Shown: positions 26,429 through 34,410, counted from the stretch's first letter. The stretch: DNA of 64,000 nucleotides from Rothia mucilaginosa (GCF_001548235.1 NZ_AP014938.1:1674001-1738000), one strand, 5' to 3'. A program made the numbers and translations. Notes: generated by a model from the letters alone, not told the origin.

Positions 26429-26741
26429 GTGAAGCCTTTCGTAATCCGGGGGTGGGCGCAGCTGGCCCGCTCGCTGTCCAGCCTACCGATTTTTGCTGAG
26501 AATTTCCCGCGCTATTGCTGTGGAGGCGGGTTAATCAGCTGAGGGCTCACAAGCTTGTCTTTGGGCACGGTTTTTGGGAGCTTTTTCGTGCCGCTGACAC
26601 AGCGCGGCGCGGGTCAGGTACGGGTCAGGCGCGGGTCAGGTACGGGTCAGAGCGTGAACGCCTCCTGGGGCTCTATTTTTAGCGGGGTCCCGGTGCCCGC
26701 CCACGTGTTGAAAAGCAGGTTTATCCGGTACTGTAGAAACC
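26429..26741. promoter_or_regulatory. Divergent intergenic region with 11-bp tandem repeat
   Basis: Divergent promoters for the zincin-fold gene (-) and the Lon-like protease (+). The main landmark is a four-fold 11-bp tandem repeat at 26610-26650. Just before the protease ATG, TACTGT lies seven bases upstream with TTGAAA further back, and there is no ribosome site, which fits a leaderless transcript. No gene seen. Confidence 0.45.
26610..26650 (+). repeat. 11-bp tandem repeat, 3.7 copies
   Basis: Units CGGGTCAGGTA, CGGGTCAGGCG, CGGGTCAGGTA and a partial CGGGTCAG lie head to tail. The 11-base period is about one helical turn, so all copies face the same side of the DNA. It sits roughly 90 bases upstream of the Lon-like protease start. 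Confidence 0.85.
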
Positions 26742-27965
26742 ATGACTAAGTCCACCCCCGATGCTGAGCAGCAGCCGAACGCCGCCTCCGCGAGCGTGAA
26801 GAGTAATGAGAAGGCGACCAAGCGCCGTTCGCGTTTTGCGCCGCGCCGCGTGAACCTGCGTTCGGTGAGCGCTGTGGCGACGTGCGCCCTGCTGGCTGGT
26901 GCTTTTGTTCTGCCCAGTTCCTACGTGAAGGAGGGCCCCGGCCCGCTCTTTGACGTGCTTGGAACCTACCAGGAGAAGGACGTCATTGAGATCTCTGGCG
27001 CGCCCAGCTATAAGACGTACGGCAAGATGAACATGACCACGGTGTCGGTTTCGGGTGGCCCGTACACGGAGCTGTCCGGCGCGGAGGCGTTCTACGGCTG
27101 GTTGGCGTTTGACGGTAACCGCAGCCTCGTGGTGCCGACCGATGCCCTGTACCCGCACGTGAGCCATGAGCAGGCGACGGCGGCGACCGGCGCGCAGATG
27201 GCTGATTCGCAGACTCAGGCGAAGGTCGCGGCGATGCGCCAGCTGAAGATGGCGGTGACCGAGAAGGTTCAGGTGCTTTCCACGGTGGAGGGTTCCCCGG
27301 CGGCGAGCGCGCTGAAGGCTGATGACCGTATCGTGAAGGTGGGGGAGAAGCAGATTGAGACTCTCACCGATGTTCCGAAGGCGGTAAACGCCTCGAACGG
27401 TTCGCCGATTGACGTGACCGTGGAACGTGACGGCACGCAGCAGACGTTTAAGCTGACCCCGGTTCGTTCCAGCGACAATAGCCGCTGGATTCTGGGAGCG
27501 GGTTTGAAGCAGAGCTATGACCTGCCGGCGCACGTGCAGTACAATCTGGACGGTGTGGGCGGCCCGAGCGCGGGTCTGATGCTGGCGCTGGGCACAGTCG
27601 ATAAGCTGAGTGAGGGTACTCTGCTCGCCGATGAGGATGCCGGAGGCGACCCGTACCGCAGCTACATTTCGGGTACCGGCACGATTGATGCGAACGGTAA
27701 GGTCGGCGCAATTGGCGGCATCAAGTACAAGATTCTTGCGACGGGCCGTTACGGTGCGCGCTACTTCTTGGCGCCTAAGGAGAACTGCGATTCGATTGTG
27801 AAGATGCAGGCTGAGGACCCGGCACTGTTCAACTACTACCACGCAGGCCAGGTCAAGGGCGAGATGGTGGTAATCCCTGTCTCAACCCTGGAGGAGGCGG
27901 TGAAGACGGTGGAGGCGATTAAGTCCGGCACCCCGGATGATTCCCTGCCCCGCTGCGGTTCCTAA
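26742..27965 (+). CDS. YlbL-type Lon-like PDZ protease (S16 family)
   Basis: 407 residues. One membrane anchor near residues 40-60 (SAVATCALLAGAFVLPSSYV) after a basic N-terminus, then an extracytoplasmic part. A PDZ domain spans about 170-240 (VEGSPAASALKADDRIVKV). The S16 catalytic Ser276 is in GVGGPSAGLMLAL and Lys328 in VGAIGGIKYKILAT, the Ser-Lys dyad of Lon. There is no ATPase domain. In B. subtilis and actinobacteria such proteins act in envelope quality control; M. tuberculosis has the homologue next to UPF0182, as here. UPF0182 follows after 207 bp with a terminator between, so they are probably separate transcripts. Confidence 0.9.
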   Translation: MTKSTPDAEQQPNAASASVKSNEKATKRRSRFAPRRVNLRSVSAVATCALLAGAFVLPSSYVKEGPGPLFDVLGTYQEKDVIEISGAPSYKTYGKMNMTTVSVSGGPYTELSGAEAFYGWLAFDGNRSLVVPTDALYPHVSHEQATAATGAQMADSQTQAKVAAMRQLKMAVTEKVQVLSTVEGSPAASALKADDRIVKVGEKQIETLTDVPKAVNASNGSPIDVTVERDGTQQTFKLTPVRSSDNSRWILGAGLKQSYDLPAHVQYNLDGVGGPSAGLMLALGTVDKLSEGTLLADEDAGGDPYRSYISGTGTIDANGKVGAIGGIKYKILATGRYGARYFLAPKENCDSIVKMQAEDPALFNYYHAGQVKGEMVVIPVSTLEEAVKTVEAIKSGTPDDSLPRCGS

Positions 27966-28011
27966 CGTAACGTTTCTCTCCGCGAGGTTCTCACCCGTAT
28001 AGCGTAGAAGT

Positions 28012-28041
28012 CAGCCCCGGTACTTTACGGTACCGGGGCTG
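28012..28041 (+). terminator. Terminator after the Lon-like protease
   Basis: Perfect 12-bp arms CAGCCCCGGTAC (28012-28023) and 28030-28041 with a six-base loop, 46 bases after the stop codon; the following bases are only moderately T-rich. Confidence 0.75.
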
Positions 28042-28172
28042 TTCTGCGCCCTCCTTACCTCTTTTATCTGCTGTATTTCGCCCCGAGCTTCTACGAGGTT
28101 CTGCCCTTCCGCGTTACCTCTGAGATACTTAAAGGCAGTTATTTTCTCTGAACGTATGATGAGCGAGGAATT

Positions 28173-31100
28173 GTGTCTGAGTCGACCAATAGCACCGCGC
28201 ATCCCAAGCCGAAGAAGTCAACGCCCAAGCGCCGTAGCCCCCTGAGGGCAACGATTGCTGTGGTGGCGGTGCTCATTGCTGCTTTTGTGGGTGCGTCCCA
28301 GGTGTACACGGACTGGCTGTGGTTTGATCAGCTGGGTTATAGCTCCGTGTTCACTACCCAGATTTTGTTGAAGGCTGCCGTGTTTGTGGTGGCTGCCGTG
28401 GTGATTGCTGTGCCGCTGTGGGCTTCGATGTCGTACGCGGTCCGTCATGCTGATGTGGCGCCGGCGTCCGAGAAGAAGCCGCAGGAGGCGCCGAACCCGA
28501 ATCAGAGCGTGCCGACGAGCGGTACGGATGCTGCCGAGCAGATGTTGCGCGACGTGTTTGGTCAGCAGCGTGCTGAGGAGAGCATGCGCCGCTACCGCGA
28601 GAGCGTGGATAAGGCGCGTAAGGTTCTGCTGGTTGCGGTTCCGCTGCTGCTGGGTCTGTTCATTGCTTCGGCGACGATGACTCAGTGGAGTACCGTCGCG
28701 CTGTTCTTCAACCAGCAGTCCTTCGGTAAGACTGACCCGGAGTTCGGCCTGGATTACGGGTTCTTCCTGTTTGCATTGCCGTTCTTCCGCATGGTGGTGA
28801 CTTTGGTGACCTCCGCTGTGGTGCTGTCGGCGCTCGCGGGCGTGTTCATGCACTACTTCTACGGCGGTATTAAGGTTCAGCCCGGTGGTGTGAGCACTAC
28901 GGTGGCGTTCCGTCGTCATGCTGCGATTGTGGTGGCTGCGTTCTTGCTGACTCGTGCGGTGAGCTTCTGGCTGGATCGTTATTCGTCGACTCAGCAGCAG
29001 GTGGGCCGCTGGGCTGGCGCAATGTACACGGACGTGAACTCGTCAATCCCGGTGAACGCTATTTTGGCGATTTCTGCGTTGCTGGTGGCTGTTATGTTCG
29101 TGGTGGCAGCTTCGATGAATCGTTGGCGTCTGCCGCTGATTAGTACCGCGATGCTGGTGATTGTTGCTCTGGTTGCTGGTGGCCTGTACCCGTGGATTGT
29201 TCAGCGTTTCCAGGTGGTTCCGAATGAGCAGGGTGCCCAGTCGAAGTTCATTCAGCGCAATATTGATGCGACCCGTTACGCGTACGGTCTGGACAAGATT
29301 GAGACCACCCCGTATGACGCGACGATTGATACCCGTGCCGGTGCGTTGAGCTCTTCGAGTGCGACCATTGCGAATATTCGTCTGTTGGATCCGAATGTTG
29401 TGTCCTCGGCGTTTGCGCAGATGCAGCAGTTCCGCCCGTACTACCGTTTTGATTCGCAGCTGTCGGTGGACCGCTATGCGGTGGGTAACACCACGCAGGA
29501 TACGGTGTTGGCGGCTCGTGAGCTGAACCCGGCGCAGACGAACGGTGATTCTTGGTATAACCGCCACGTGGTGTACACCCACGGTTACGGTGTGATTGCC
29601 GCGTACGGTAACCAGGTGGATTCTGCGGGTAACCCGAAGTTCTTGCAGTCCGGCATTAAGGCGACCGGTACTCTGAGCGAGGATTATGAGCCGCGTATTT
29701 ACTTTGGCATGAGCTCGCCGGAGTATTCGATTGTGGGCGGTAAGGGCGACACCCTGGAGCTGGACCGTCCGCTTTCTGCTGAGGAGACCAACTCCTCCGA
29801 CGCGAAGTACACTTTCGCCGGTTATGGTGGTCCTCGCGTTGATTCGATGCTGGCCCGTATCTCGTATGCGATTAAGTTCCAGTCCTCTGACATTCTGCTT
29901 TCGGATGCGGTGCGTGAGGGTTCGCAGATTCTGTATGAACGCAACCCGCTGGACCGTGTGCGTAAGGTGGCGCCGTACCTGAGCGTGGATTCTAAGCCGT
30001 ACCCGGCGATTGTGAATAACCGCGTGCAGTGGATTGTGGATGCTTACACTACGAGCGATCAGTTCCCCTACGCGCAGGGTAGCTCCCAGGACGCGGCAAC
30101 CGCTGCGGGTGCTCAGCGTTCTAACTCGGTGAATTACATCCGTAATTCGGTGAAGGCTACGGTGGACGCGTATGACGGTTCGGTGACCCTGTACGCGTGG
30201 GATGAGGAGGATCCGGTGCTGAAGGCGTGGCAGGGCGTTTTCCCCGGCACGGTGAAGAGCTACCGTGAGATGAACGCTTCGCTGATGAGCCACGTGCGTT
30301 ACCCGACTGACATGTTCAATATTCAGCGCACCATGCTGAACAAGTACCACGTGACGAACGCGAATAGCTTCTACGCCGGTGACGATGTTTGGTCGATTCC
30401 GAACGACCCGACGAATGATCGTAACCAGCCGATTTCGCCCTACTACCTGTCCCTGCAGATGCCTGGGGATTCTCGTGCGCACTTCTCGTTGACGACTACG
30501 TTCATTCCTCAGCAGAGCGATTCGAACTCTCGTAACGTGATGTATGGCTTCCTTGCGGCTAATGGTGATGCCGGTACCGGTAAGGACGGCGAGCGTAGCC
30601 CCGATTACGGCAAGTTGCGTCTGCTGGAGTTGCCGCGTTCTTCGGTGGTTCCTGGTCCGGGTCAGGCTCAGAATATTTTCAACTCTGATGCTGAGGTGTC
30701 GAACCAGCTGAACCTGCTGCGCCGTGGTTCCTCTGAGGTTATTAACGGCAATATGCTGACTCTGCCGGTGGGCGGCGGCATGCTGTACGTTCAGCCGGTG
30801 TACGTGCAGTCGAGCGGTGACGCTAAGTACCCGCGTCTGCAGCGTGTGCTGGTGAGCTTCGGCGATAAGGTCGGTTTCGCTCCGACTCTGGAGGAGGCGC
30901 TGAACCAGGTGTTTGGTGGCTCTTCGGGCGCGAAGCTGGACGGCTCGGCGCCGGCTAGCCCGTCTGCGTCTGCCTCTGGCTCCTCGGGTACTTCGGGCGC
31001 TTCGACCGGCGGTTCGTCGGCTTCGCAGTCTTCGGAGCTGAAGCAGGCTCTGACGGATGCCTCGAAGGCGATGACCGATGCTGATGCGGCAATGAAGAAG

Positions 31101-31289
31101 GGTGACTGGGCTGCCTACGGTGAGGCTCAGAAGCGTCTGGAAGCAGCCGTGAAGAAGGCTCTGGAGGCTGAGGAGGCGCAGAGCGCGGCTTCCGCTAAGG
31201 CTTCTGCATCGGCAGCGCCCAGCGCCTCGGCGGCTCCGAGCGCAGCGGCTAGCGCTAAGCCCAGCGCGAGCCTTTCGACTTCTCACTAG
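28173..31289 (+). CDS. UPF0182 family membrane protein
   Basis: 1038 residues. The N-terminal 330 residues hold about seven hydrophobic spans, starting with RATIAVVAVLIAAFVGASQ and the family motif YTDWLWFDQLGYSSVF. A large extracytoplasmic domain follows, with YWNRHVVYTHGYG-like text (WYNRHVVYTHGYGVIAAYGN), SFYAGDDVWSIPNDP and a PYYLSLQMPG block. The C-terminal 100 residues are a low-complexity Ala/Ser/Lys tail with a helical KQALTDASKAMTDADAAMKKGDWAAYGEAQ segment (in part), as often seen in this family. The GTG start at 28173 has GAGGAA upstream. Homologous to Rv3193c; role in the envelope not established. Confidence 0.92.
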   Translation: MSESTNSTAHPKPKKSTPKRRSPLRATIAVVAVLIAAFVGASQVYTDWLWFDQLGYSSVFTTQILLKAAVFVVAAVVIAVPLWASMSYAVRHADVAPASEKKPQEAPNPNQSVPTSGTDAAEQMLRDVFGQQRAEESMRRYRESVDKARKVLLVAVPLLLGLFIASATMTQWSTVALFFNQQSFGKTDPEFGLDYGFFLFALPFFRMVVTLVTSAVVLSALAGVFMHYFYGGIKVQPGGVSTTVAFRRHAAIVVAAFLLTRAVSFWLDRYSSTQQQVGRWAGAMYTDVNSSIPVNAILAISALLVAVMFVVAASMNRWRLPLISTAMLVIVALVAGGLYPWIVQRFQVVPNEQGAQSKFIQRNIDATRYAYGLDKIETTPYDATIDTRAGALSSSSATIANIRLLDPNVVSSAFAQMQQFRPYYRFDSQLSVDRYAVGNTTQDTVLAARELNPAQTNGDSWYNRHVVYTHGYGVIAAYGNQVDSAGNPKFLQSGIKATGTLSEDYEPRIYFGMSSPEYSIVGGKGDTLELDRPLSAEETNSSDAKYTFAGYGGPRVDSMLARISYAIKFQSSDILLSDAVREGSQILYERNPLDRVRKVAPYLSVDSKPYPAIVNNRVQWIVDAYTTSDQFPYAQGSSQDAATAAGAQRSNSVNYIRNSVKATVDAYDGSVTLYAWDEEDPVLKAWQGVFPGTVKSYREMNASLMSHVRYPTDMFNIQRTMLNKYHVTNANSFYAGDDVWSIPNDPTNDRNQPISPYYLSLQMPGDSRAHFSLTTTFIPQQSDSNSRNVMYGFLAANGDAGTGKDGERSPDYGKLRLLELPRSSVVPGPGQAQNIFNSDAEVSNQLNLLRRGSSEVINGNMLTLPVGGGMLYVQPVYVQSSGDAKYPRLQRVLVSFGDKVGFAPTLEEALNQVFGGSSGAKLDGSAPASPSASASGSSGTSGASTGGSSASQSSELKQALTDASKAMTDADAAMKKGDWAAYGEAQKRLEAAVKKALEAEEAQSAASAKASASAAPSASAAPSAAASAKPSASLSTSH

Positions 31290-31424
31290 GATGCCTGAGG
31301 CGGCGGGGGAGTAGCGCATACCGGATGCTCACGGATCGGATGTCCACGGGTCTAGCGTCCTCGCTCTAGAACCGGGGCCTGCACTGGATACGGCTCCTAC
31401 TGACTACCTCTAGCGGTCTCTGAC

Positions 31425-31461
31425 GGAACGGGGTGGAAGTGTATCGCTTCCACCCCGTTCC
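31425..31461 (+). terminator. Terminator after UPF0182
   Basis: Perfect 15-bp arms (31425-31439 and 31447-31461), core GGAACGGGGTGGAAG, with a seven-base loop. Confidence 0.8.
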
Positions 31462-31501
31462 TGTATGTTCTACCCCTGGCACTGCCCCGTAGCCCCTATT
31501 C

Positions 31502-31555
31502 CTACCCAACTGCTTTCTACCCAACTGCTTTCTACCCAACTGCTTTCTACCCAAC
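31502..31555 (+). repeat. 15-bp tandem repeat, 3.6 copies
   Basis: Unit CTACCCAACTGCTTT repeated three times exactly, then a partial CTACCCAAC. It lies between the UPF0182 terminator and the tRNA-fMet promoter. Confidence 0.9.
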
Positions 31556-31598
31556 AGCCCCTATTTTTGTGTGCTTGGTTACAAATCGCGTTTTTGGC

Positions 31599-31627
31599 TT
31601 GCATGCCCGGTTTGGGGTCTGTATAGT
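31599..31627 (+). promoter_or_regulatory. Promoter of tRNA-fMet
   Basis: TTGCAT (31599-31604), 17 bases, TATAGT (31622-31627); transcription would begin about 6 bases before the tRNA 5' end at 31640. Confidence 0.7.
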
Positions 31628-31639
31628 TGTATGAGTCGC

Positions 31640-31716
31640 CGCGGGGTGGAGCAGTTCGGTAGCTCGCCGGGCTCATAACCCGGAGGTCGCAGGTTCAAAT
31701 CCTGTCCCCGCAACCA
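31640..31716 (+). tRNA. Initiator tRNA-fMet (CAU)
   Basis: 77 bases with encoded CCA. The acceptor arm CGCGGGG pairs with CCCCGCA, leaving the C1-A72 mismatch specific to bacterial initiator tRNA. The anticodon stem has consecutive G-C pairs (CCGGG/CCCGG) around CTCATAA, anticodon at 31674-31676. The T arm is CAGGTTCAAATCCTG. Its last 32 bases up to the first C of CCA (31683-31714) recur exactly at 35004-35035. Confidence 0.97.
31683..31714 (+). repeat. Left attachment-site repeat (attL) inside tRNA-fMet
   Basis: 32 bases, from the end of the anticodon arm to the first C of CCA, identical to 35004-35035. A direct repeat of a tRNA 3' end a few kilobases apart is the standard footprint of tyrosine-recombinase integration; the intact tRNA is kept on this side. 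Confidence 0.85.
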
Positions 31717-31720
31717 GAAA

Positions 31721-31760
31721 AACCCGGTATCTCAACGAAAAGTCGCTGAGATACCGGGTT
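31721..31760 (+). terminator. Terminator directly after tRNA-fMet
   Basis: Arms 31721-31734 and 31747-31760 (AACCCGGTATCTCA), followed by TTGTTTTG. It lies inside the islet, so it was probably brought in by it and now ends the tRNA transcript. Confidence 0.85.
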
Positions 31761-32243
31761 TTGTTTTGCCCTGACGAGACCGAATCCCTATGTTATTCCC
31801 TACCTTTCAGCCAAACTCAGGCCCGTCGTCGAGGTGGGGGGAGGGGGGACTATCACCCAACATCGAGGACTATCATCCAACGCCCCTTCGGGGCGTATGA
31901 CTATCTTCGCTCGTGCATGATCTCGTGGGAGGGAGGTTGCAGAGGAGGATTTTCACCGCCTAATCGGCGTTGATACCGGCTGTTTACCGCCTGAAAATGC
32001 AAAAGCGGTATAGCATTTTCCCTCGTATCTCAACCGAATCCCAACCCTTTACCGCCTTCACCGCCTAAAACCGAAAACTTTTATATATACACACGCATAT
32101 GTAGGAAGATGAACACTCGCGTGTACACTTTTTAGAAATTAGGCGGTAGAGGCGGCAACACACCATGTTTTGACTGATATACCAACGTTTTCGATATACC
32201 GCTTAGCCTCAAACAGGCGGTAACTAAGCGGTGAAAGAGTAGC
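31761..32243. other. Islet left part: repeat-rich non-coding DNA
   Basis: No gene seen. A 15-base direct repeat GGACTATCA-CCAAC occurs at 31847-31861 and 31867-31881. From 31955 to 32221 seven copies of ACCGCCT or its complement AGGCGG(T/C) occur: 31955, 31986, 32051 and 32060 in one orientation; 32141, 32150 and 32215 in the other. An inverted ACCGCTTA/TAAGCGGT pair lies at 32198-32232. The sequence between is AT-rich. It looks like an iteron or integrase/replication control region of the lost element. Confidence 0.6.
31955..32221. repeat. ACCGCCT / AGGCGGT repeat cluster
   Basis: Seven copies in 267 bases: first four as ACCGCCT, last three as AGGCGG(T/C), so the orientation flips around the AT-rich centre near 32070-32130. 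Most are preceded by TTT or TTC. This arrangement resembles protein-binding iterons; the binding protein is not in the window. Confidence 0.7.
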
Positions 32244-33643
32244 GTCCCGCATAGTGGTGTAACCGTGTGGTGATTGGCCCGTTGCTTGTGATGGGTGCGG
32301 TCACCGTGTGATCCTTCGAGAAAGCTCTTCTACTTCTGACTCGAAATGATTTGGAGGCACAACGATGACCGCTCCTCATATTATCGACCCTGCTGGCATG
32401 CTTGGCGAGGCGTTGTCCCAGGCATCCCCAGATTTGATGCGTTCCTTGCTCCAGCACGTCATTAACGCGTTGCTATCAGCGGACGCTGATGCGGTGTGCG
32501 GGGCCCAGTGGGGTCAACAAGATCCGCAGCGTCACACCAGGCGCAACGGGTATCGCTACCGGCCCCTGGACACCAGGGTCGGCACCATCGACGTGGCGAT
32601 CCCCAAGCTGCGCTCAGGCACCTACTTCCCAGAATGGTTACTGCAACGGCGCAAACGCTGTGAAACCGCGTTGATCACAGTGGTCGCTGACTGCTACCTG
32701 GCAGGAGTATCCACGCGCCGTATGGACAAGCTCGTCAAAACCCTGGGGATCACAGGACTGTCCAAGTCCCAGGTCTCACGGATGGCAACAGACCTCGACG
32801 AACACGTGGACCAGTTCCGCAACCGGCCCCTCCACGATGCCGGGCCTTTCACCTTCGTCGCCGCTGACGCACTGACCATGAAAGTACGCGAAGGAGGACG
32901 CGTCGTCTCGTGCGCGGTTCTGGTTGCCACCGGAGTCAACAATGACGGACACCGCGAAGTGCTGGGGGTGCGCGTGTCCACCAGCGAGACCGCTCCAGCC
33001 TGGAAGGAGTTCTTCGCCGACCTGGTCGCCCGAGGCCTGACCGGCGTGCGCCTGGTCACCAGTGATGCCCATCTGGGCCTGGTTGAGGCCATCGCCGCCA
33101 ACCTACCCGGAGCCACCTGGCAACGATGCCGTACCCACTACGCCGCTAATCTCATGTCCGTCACCCCCAAAGCACTATGGCCCGCTGTCAAAGCGATGCT
33201 GCACTCGGTGTATGACCAGCCCGACGCGGCATCGGTCAACGCTCAATACGACCGGCTCTTGGACTACGTCCACGACAAGCTCCCCGCCGTGTGTGATCAC
33301 CTCGATCAAGCCAGGGCAGACGTCCTCGCGTTCGCGTCCTTCCCCACCGGGGTGTGGACCCAGATCTGGTCCAACAACCCCAACGAACGCCTCAACCGCG
33401 AAATCCGCCGCCGCACCGACACCGTGGGAATCTTCCCCAACCGACAAGCAATCATCCGCCTAGTCGGAGCCGTCCTCGCCGAACAAAACGACGAATGGGC
33501 CGAAGGCCGACGCTACCTCAGCCTCGACATCCTCACCAAATCACGACTCACACCACAACCCACCGGGCAGGAGGACACCCCACTCCAACTCAGCGCATAA
33601 CCCAACCCGAAGGACACAAAACGATTACACCACTCCACAGGAC
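32244..33643 (+). mobile_element. IS256-family insertion sequence
   Basis: About 1.4 kb. The ends form an imperfect inverted repeat, 22 of 29 matches, with common core AGTGGTGTAA (left 32253-32262, right complement 33625-33634). The single transposase gene fills the element. The eight bases outside each end (AGAGTAGC and TTGACCTG) do not match, so no target duplication is visible; either the ends are slightly misplaced or one flank has been rearranged. The right end abuts the -35 box of the protoglobin promoter. Confidence 0.7.
32365..33600 (+). CDS. IS256-family (mutator-type) transposase
   Basis: 411 residues, apparently full length and without stops or frameshifts. DDE residues: Asp in FVAADALTMKV, Asp in LVTSDAHLGLVEAI and Glu in NPNERLNREIRRRTDTVGIFPN, the classic IS256 C-terminal signature. 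The N-terminal part has RNGYRYRPLDTRVGTIDVAIPKLR, also typical. An AGGAGGTCC-like ribosome site is weak (TTGGAGGCACAACG before the ATG). The element may be active, but no second copy is in this window. Confidence 0.95.
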   Translation: MTAPHIIDPAGMLGEALSQASPDLMRSLLQHVINALLSADADAVCGAQWGQQDPQRHTRRNGYRYRPLDTRVGTIDVAIPKLRSGTYFPEWLLQRRKRCETALITVVADCYLAGVSTRRMDKLVKTLGITGLSKSQVSRMATDLDEHVDQFRNRPLHDAGPFTFVAADALTMKVREGGRVVSCAVLVATGVNNDGHREVLGVRVSTSETAPAWKEFFADLVARGLTGVRLVTSDAHLGLVEAIAANLPGATWQRCRTHYAANLMSVTPKALWPAVKAMLHSVYDQPDAASVNAQYDRLLDYVHDKLPAVCDHLDQARADVLAFASFPTGVWTQIWSNNPNERLNREIRRRTDTVGIFPNRQAIIRLVGAVLAEQNDEWAEGRRYLSLDILTKSRLTPQPTGQEDTPLQLSA

Positions 33644-33672
33644 TTGACCTGAGCAAGAGCACGTTCTACAAT
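33644..33672 (+). promoter_or_regulatory. Near-consensus sigma-70 promoter of the protoglobin gene
   Basis: TTGACC (33644-33649), exactly 17 bases, then TACAAT (33667-33672). Start of transcription expected near 33679, about 20 bases before the ATG. The -35 box begins at the base after the IS right end. Confidence 0.75.
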
Positions 33673-33698
33673 TGACGCATAAGTTCAAGGGGGTTCGC

Positions 33699-34292
33699 AT
33701 GACCGCTTACGACCACTCGTCGGGGTACACCTACGGCACCGATGCCGTCCCCACGTCTCCGCTCACACTCGAGGATCTACGCCAGATTGAGGCCGCCGCG
33801 CACGTCCAGCCCGGTGACGCAGAGCTGCTCGCGCGAGCAGAACCCATCCTGGCGCCGCATGCCATGGAAATGGTCGACACGTGGCGCGGGATTTTGGCTC
33901 AAAAGACCTACCTGGCAGCACATTCCGCGCATCCGGATGGACAGCCGAACCCCGAGTACGCGCAGGCGTCAAAGCCCCGATTCGCCCAGTGGATCATCGA
34001 CATGTGCACGCGCGAGCGGGATCAGGCGTGGTTGGACTACCAGTACCTGATTGGAGCTCGACACATGACCGCGGCGAAGAACGCGGCGGATGGGGCGGAC
34101 TCGACGCCATTCGTGCCTCTGCGCTACGTGCTCGCCTTCATCGCGCCGACTGTGGAGGTCGGGCACCGTCTCCTGGCGGAGGGCTTCGAGGGCGCAGAAC
34201 TGGACGCTGTCCGTGACGCGTGGACTCGCGCTGTGACTGTCGCCGTGACAGTGTGGGCGTATGCCTACCGCGATCACCCCGAGCAATTCTGA
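33699..34292 (+). CDS. Protoglobin-domain haem protein
   Basis: 197 residues. The fold is recognised from the segment WLDYQYLIGARHMTAAKNAA, with the presumed proximal haem His at about 122, followed by FVPLRYVLAFIAPTVEVG, as in single-domain protoglobins and globin-sensor N-terminal domains. No signalling output domain follows, so it should bind O2, CO or NO on its own. I chose the ATG at 33699 with AAGGGGG five bases upstream; the TTG at 33672 overlaps the -10 box and cannot be the start. It is the only intact non-transposon gene of the islet. Its 3' end overlaps the start of a truncated ogt. Confidence 0.82.
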   Translation: MTAYDHSSGYTYGTDAVPTSPLTLEDLRQIEAAAHVQPGDAELLARAEPILAPHAMEMVDTWRGILAQKTYLAAHSAHPDGQPNPEYAQASKPRFAQWIIDMCTRERDQAWLDYQYLIGARHMTAAKNAADGADSTPFVPLRYVLAFIAPTVEVGHRLLAEGFEGAELDAVRDAWTRAVTVAVTVWAYAYRDHPEQF

Positions 34293-34371
34293 TCCGGCGC
34301 TCGCCACCTACGACTCCCCCATCGGCCGCCTCACGCTTGATAGCGGTGTATTCGTCTTTCGCACTCTCTGA
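34261..34371 (+). pseudogene. Truncated ogt-like methyltransferase remnant
   Basis: A 36-codon frame starts at an ATG inside the protoglobin 3' end and reads YDSPIGRLTL near its middle, the opening motif of O6-alkylguanine-DNA alkyltransferases (Ogt/MGMT). It departs from the family right after and stops. The catalytic PCHRV segment is absent. The overlap with protoglobin implies that both genes once formed a coupled pair and a deletion removed the rest of ogt. Confidence 0.55.
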
Positions 34372-34373
34372 CT

Positions 34374-34410
34374 GCTCTCCCTGGAAGCCTCAGTGGCTTC
34401 CAGGGAGAGC
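34374..34410 (+). terminator. Terminator after protoglobin
   Basis: Perfect 16-bp arms (34374-34389, 34395-34410; GCTCTCCCTGGAAGCC), TCAGT loop, then TTTCTTTCT. A textbook intrinsic terminator. Confidence 0.9.

Larger units (their letters stand above)
31290..31639. other. Intergenic region with terminator, tandem repeat and tRNA promoter
   Basis: Contains the UPF0182 terminator (31425-31461), a 15-bp tandem repeat (31502-31555) and the tRNA promoter (31599-31627). The minus-strand frame across the repeat would encode a WVESS pentapeptide repeat but lacks a ribosome site. No gene seen. Confidence 0.6.

Noticed and set aside
29043..31319. 758-codon minus-strand frame over UPF0182
   Set aside because: Same shadow effect; composition dominated by Arg, Val, Ile and His without motifs.
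31470..31676. Small minus-strand frame with WVESS repeats
   Set aside because: Arises from the 15-bp tandem repeat; no ribosome site, and it crosses the tRNA promoter.
31955..32221. CRISPR array
   Set aside because: The repeated unit is only seven bases, spacing is irregular (9-75 bases) and orientation flips; no cas genes.
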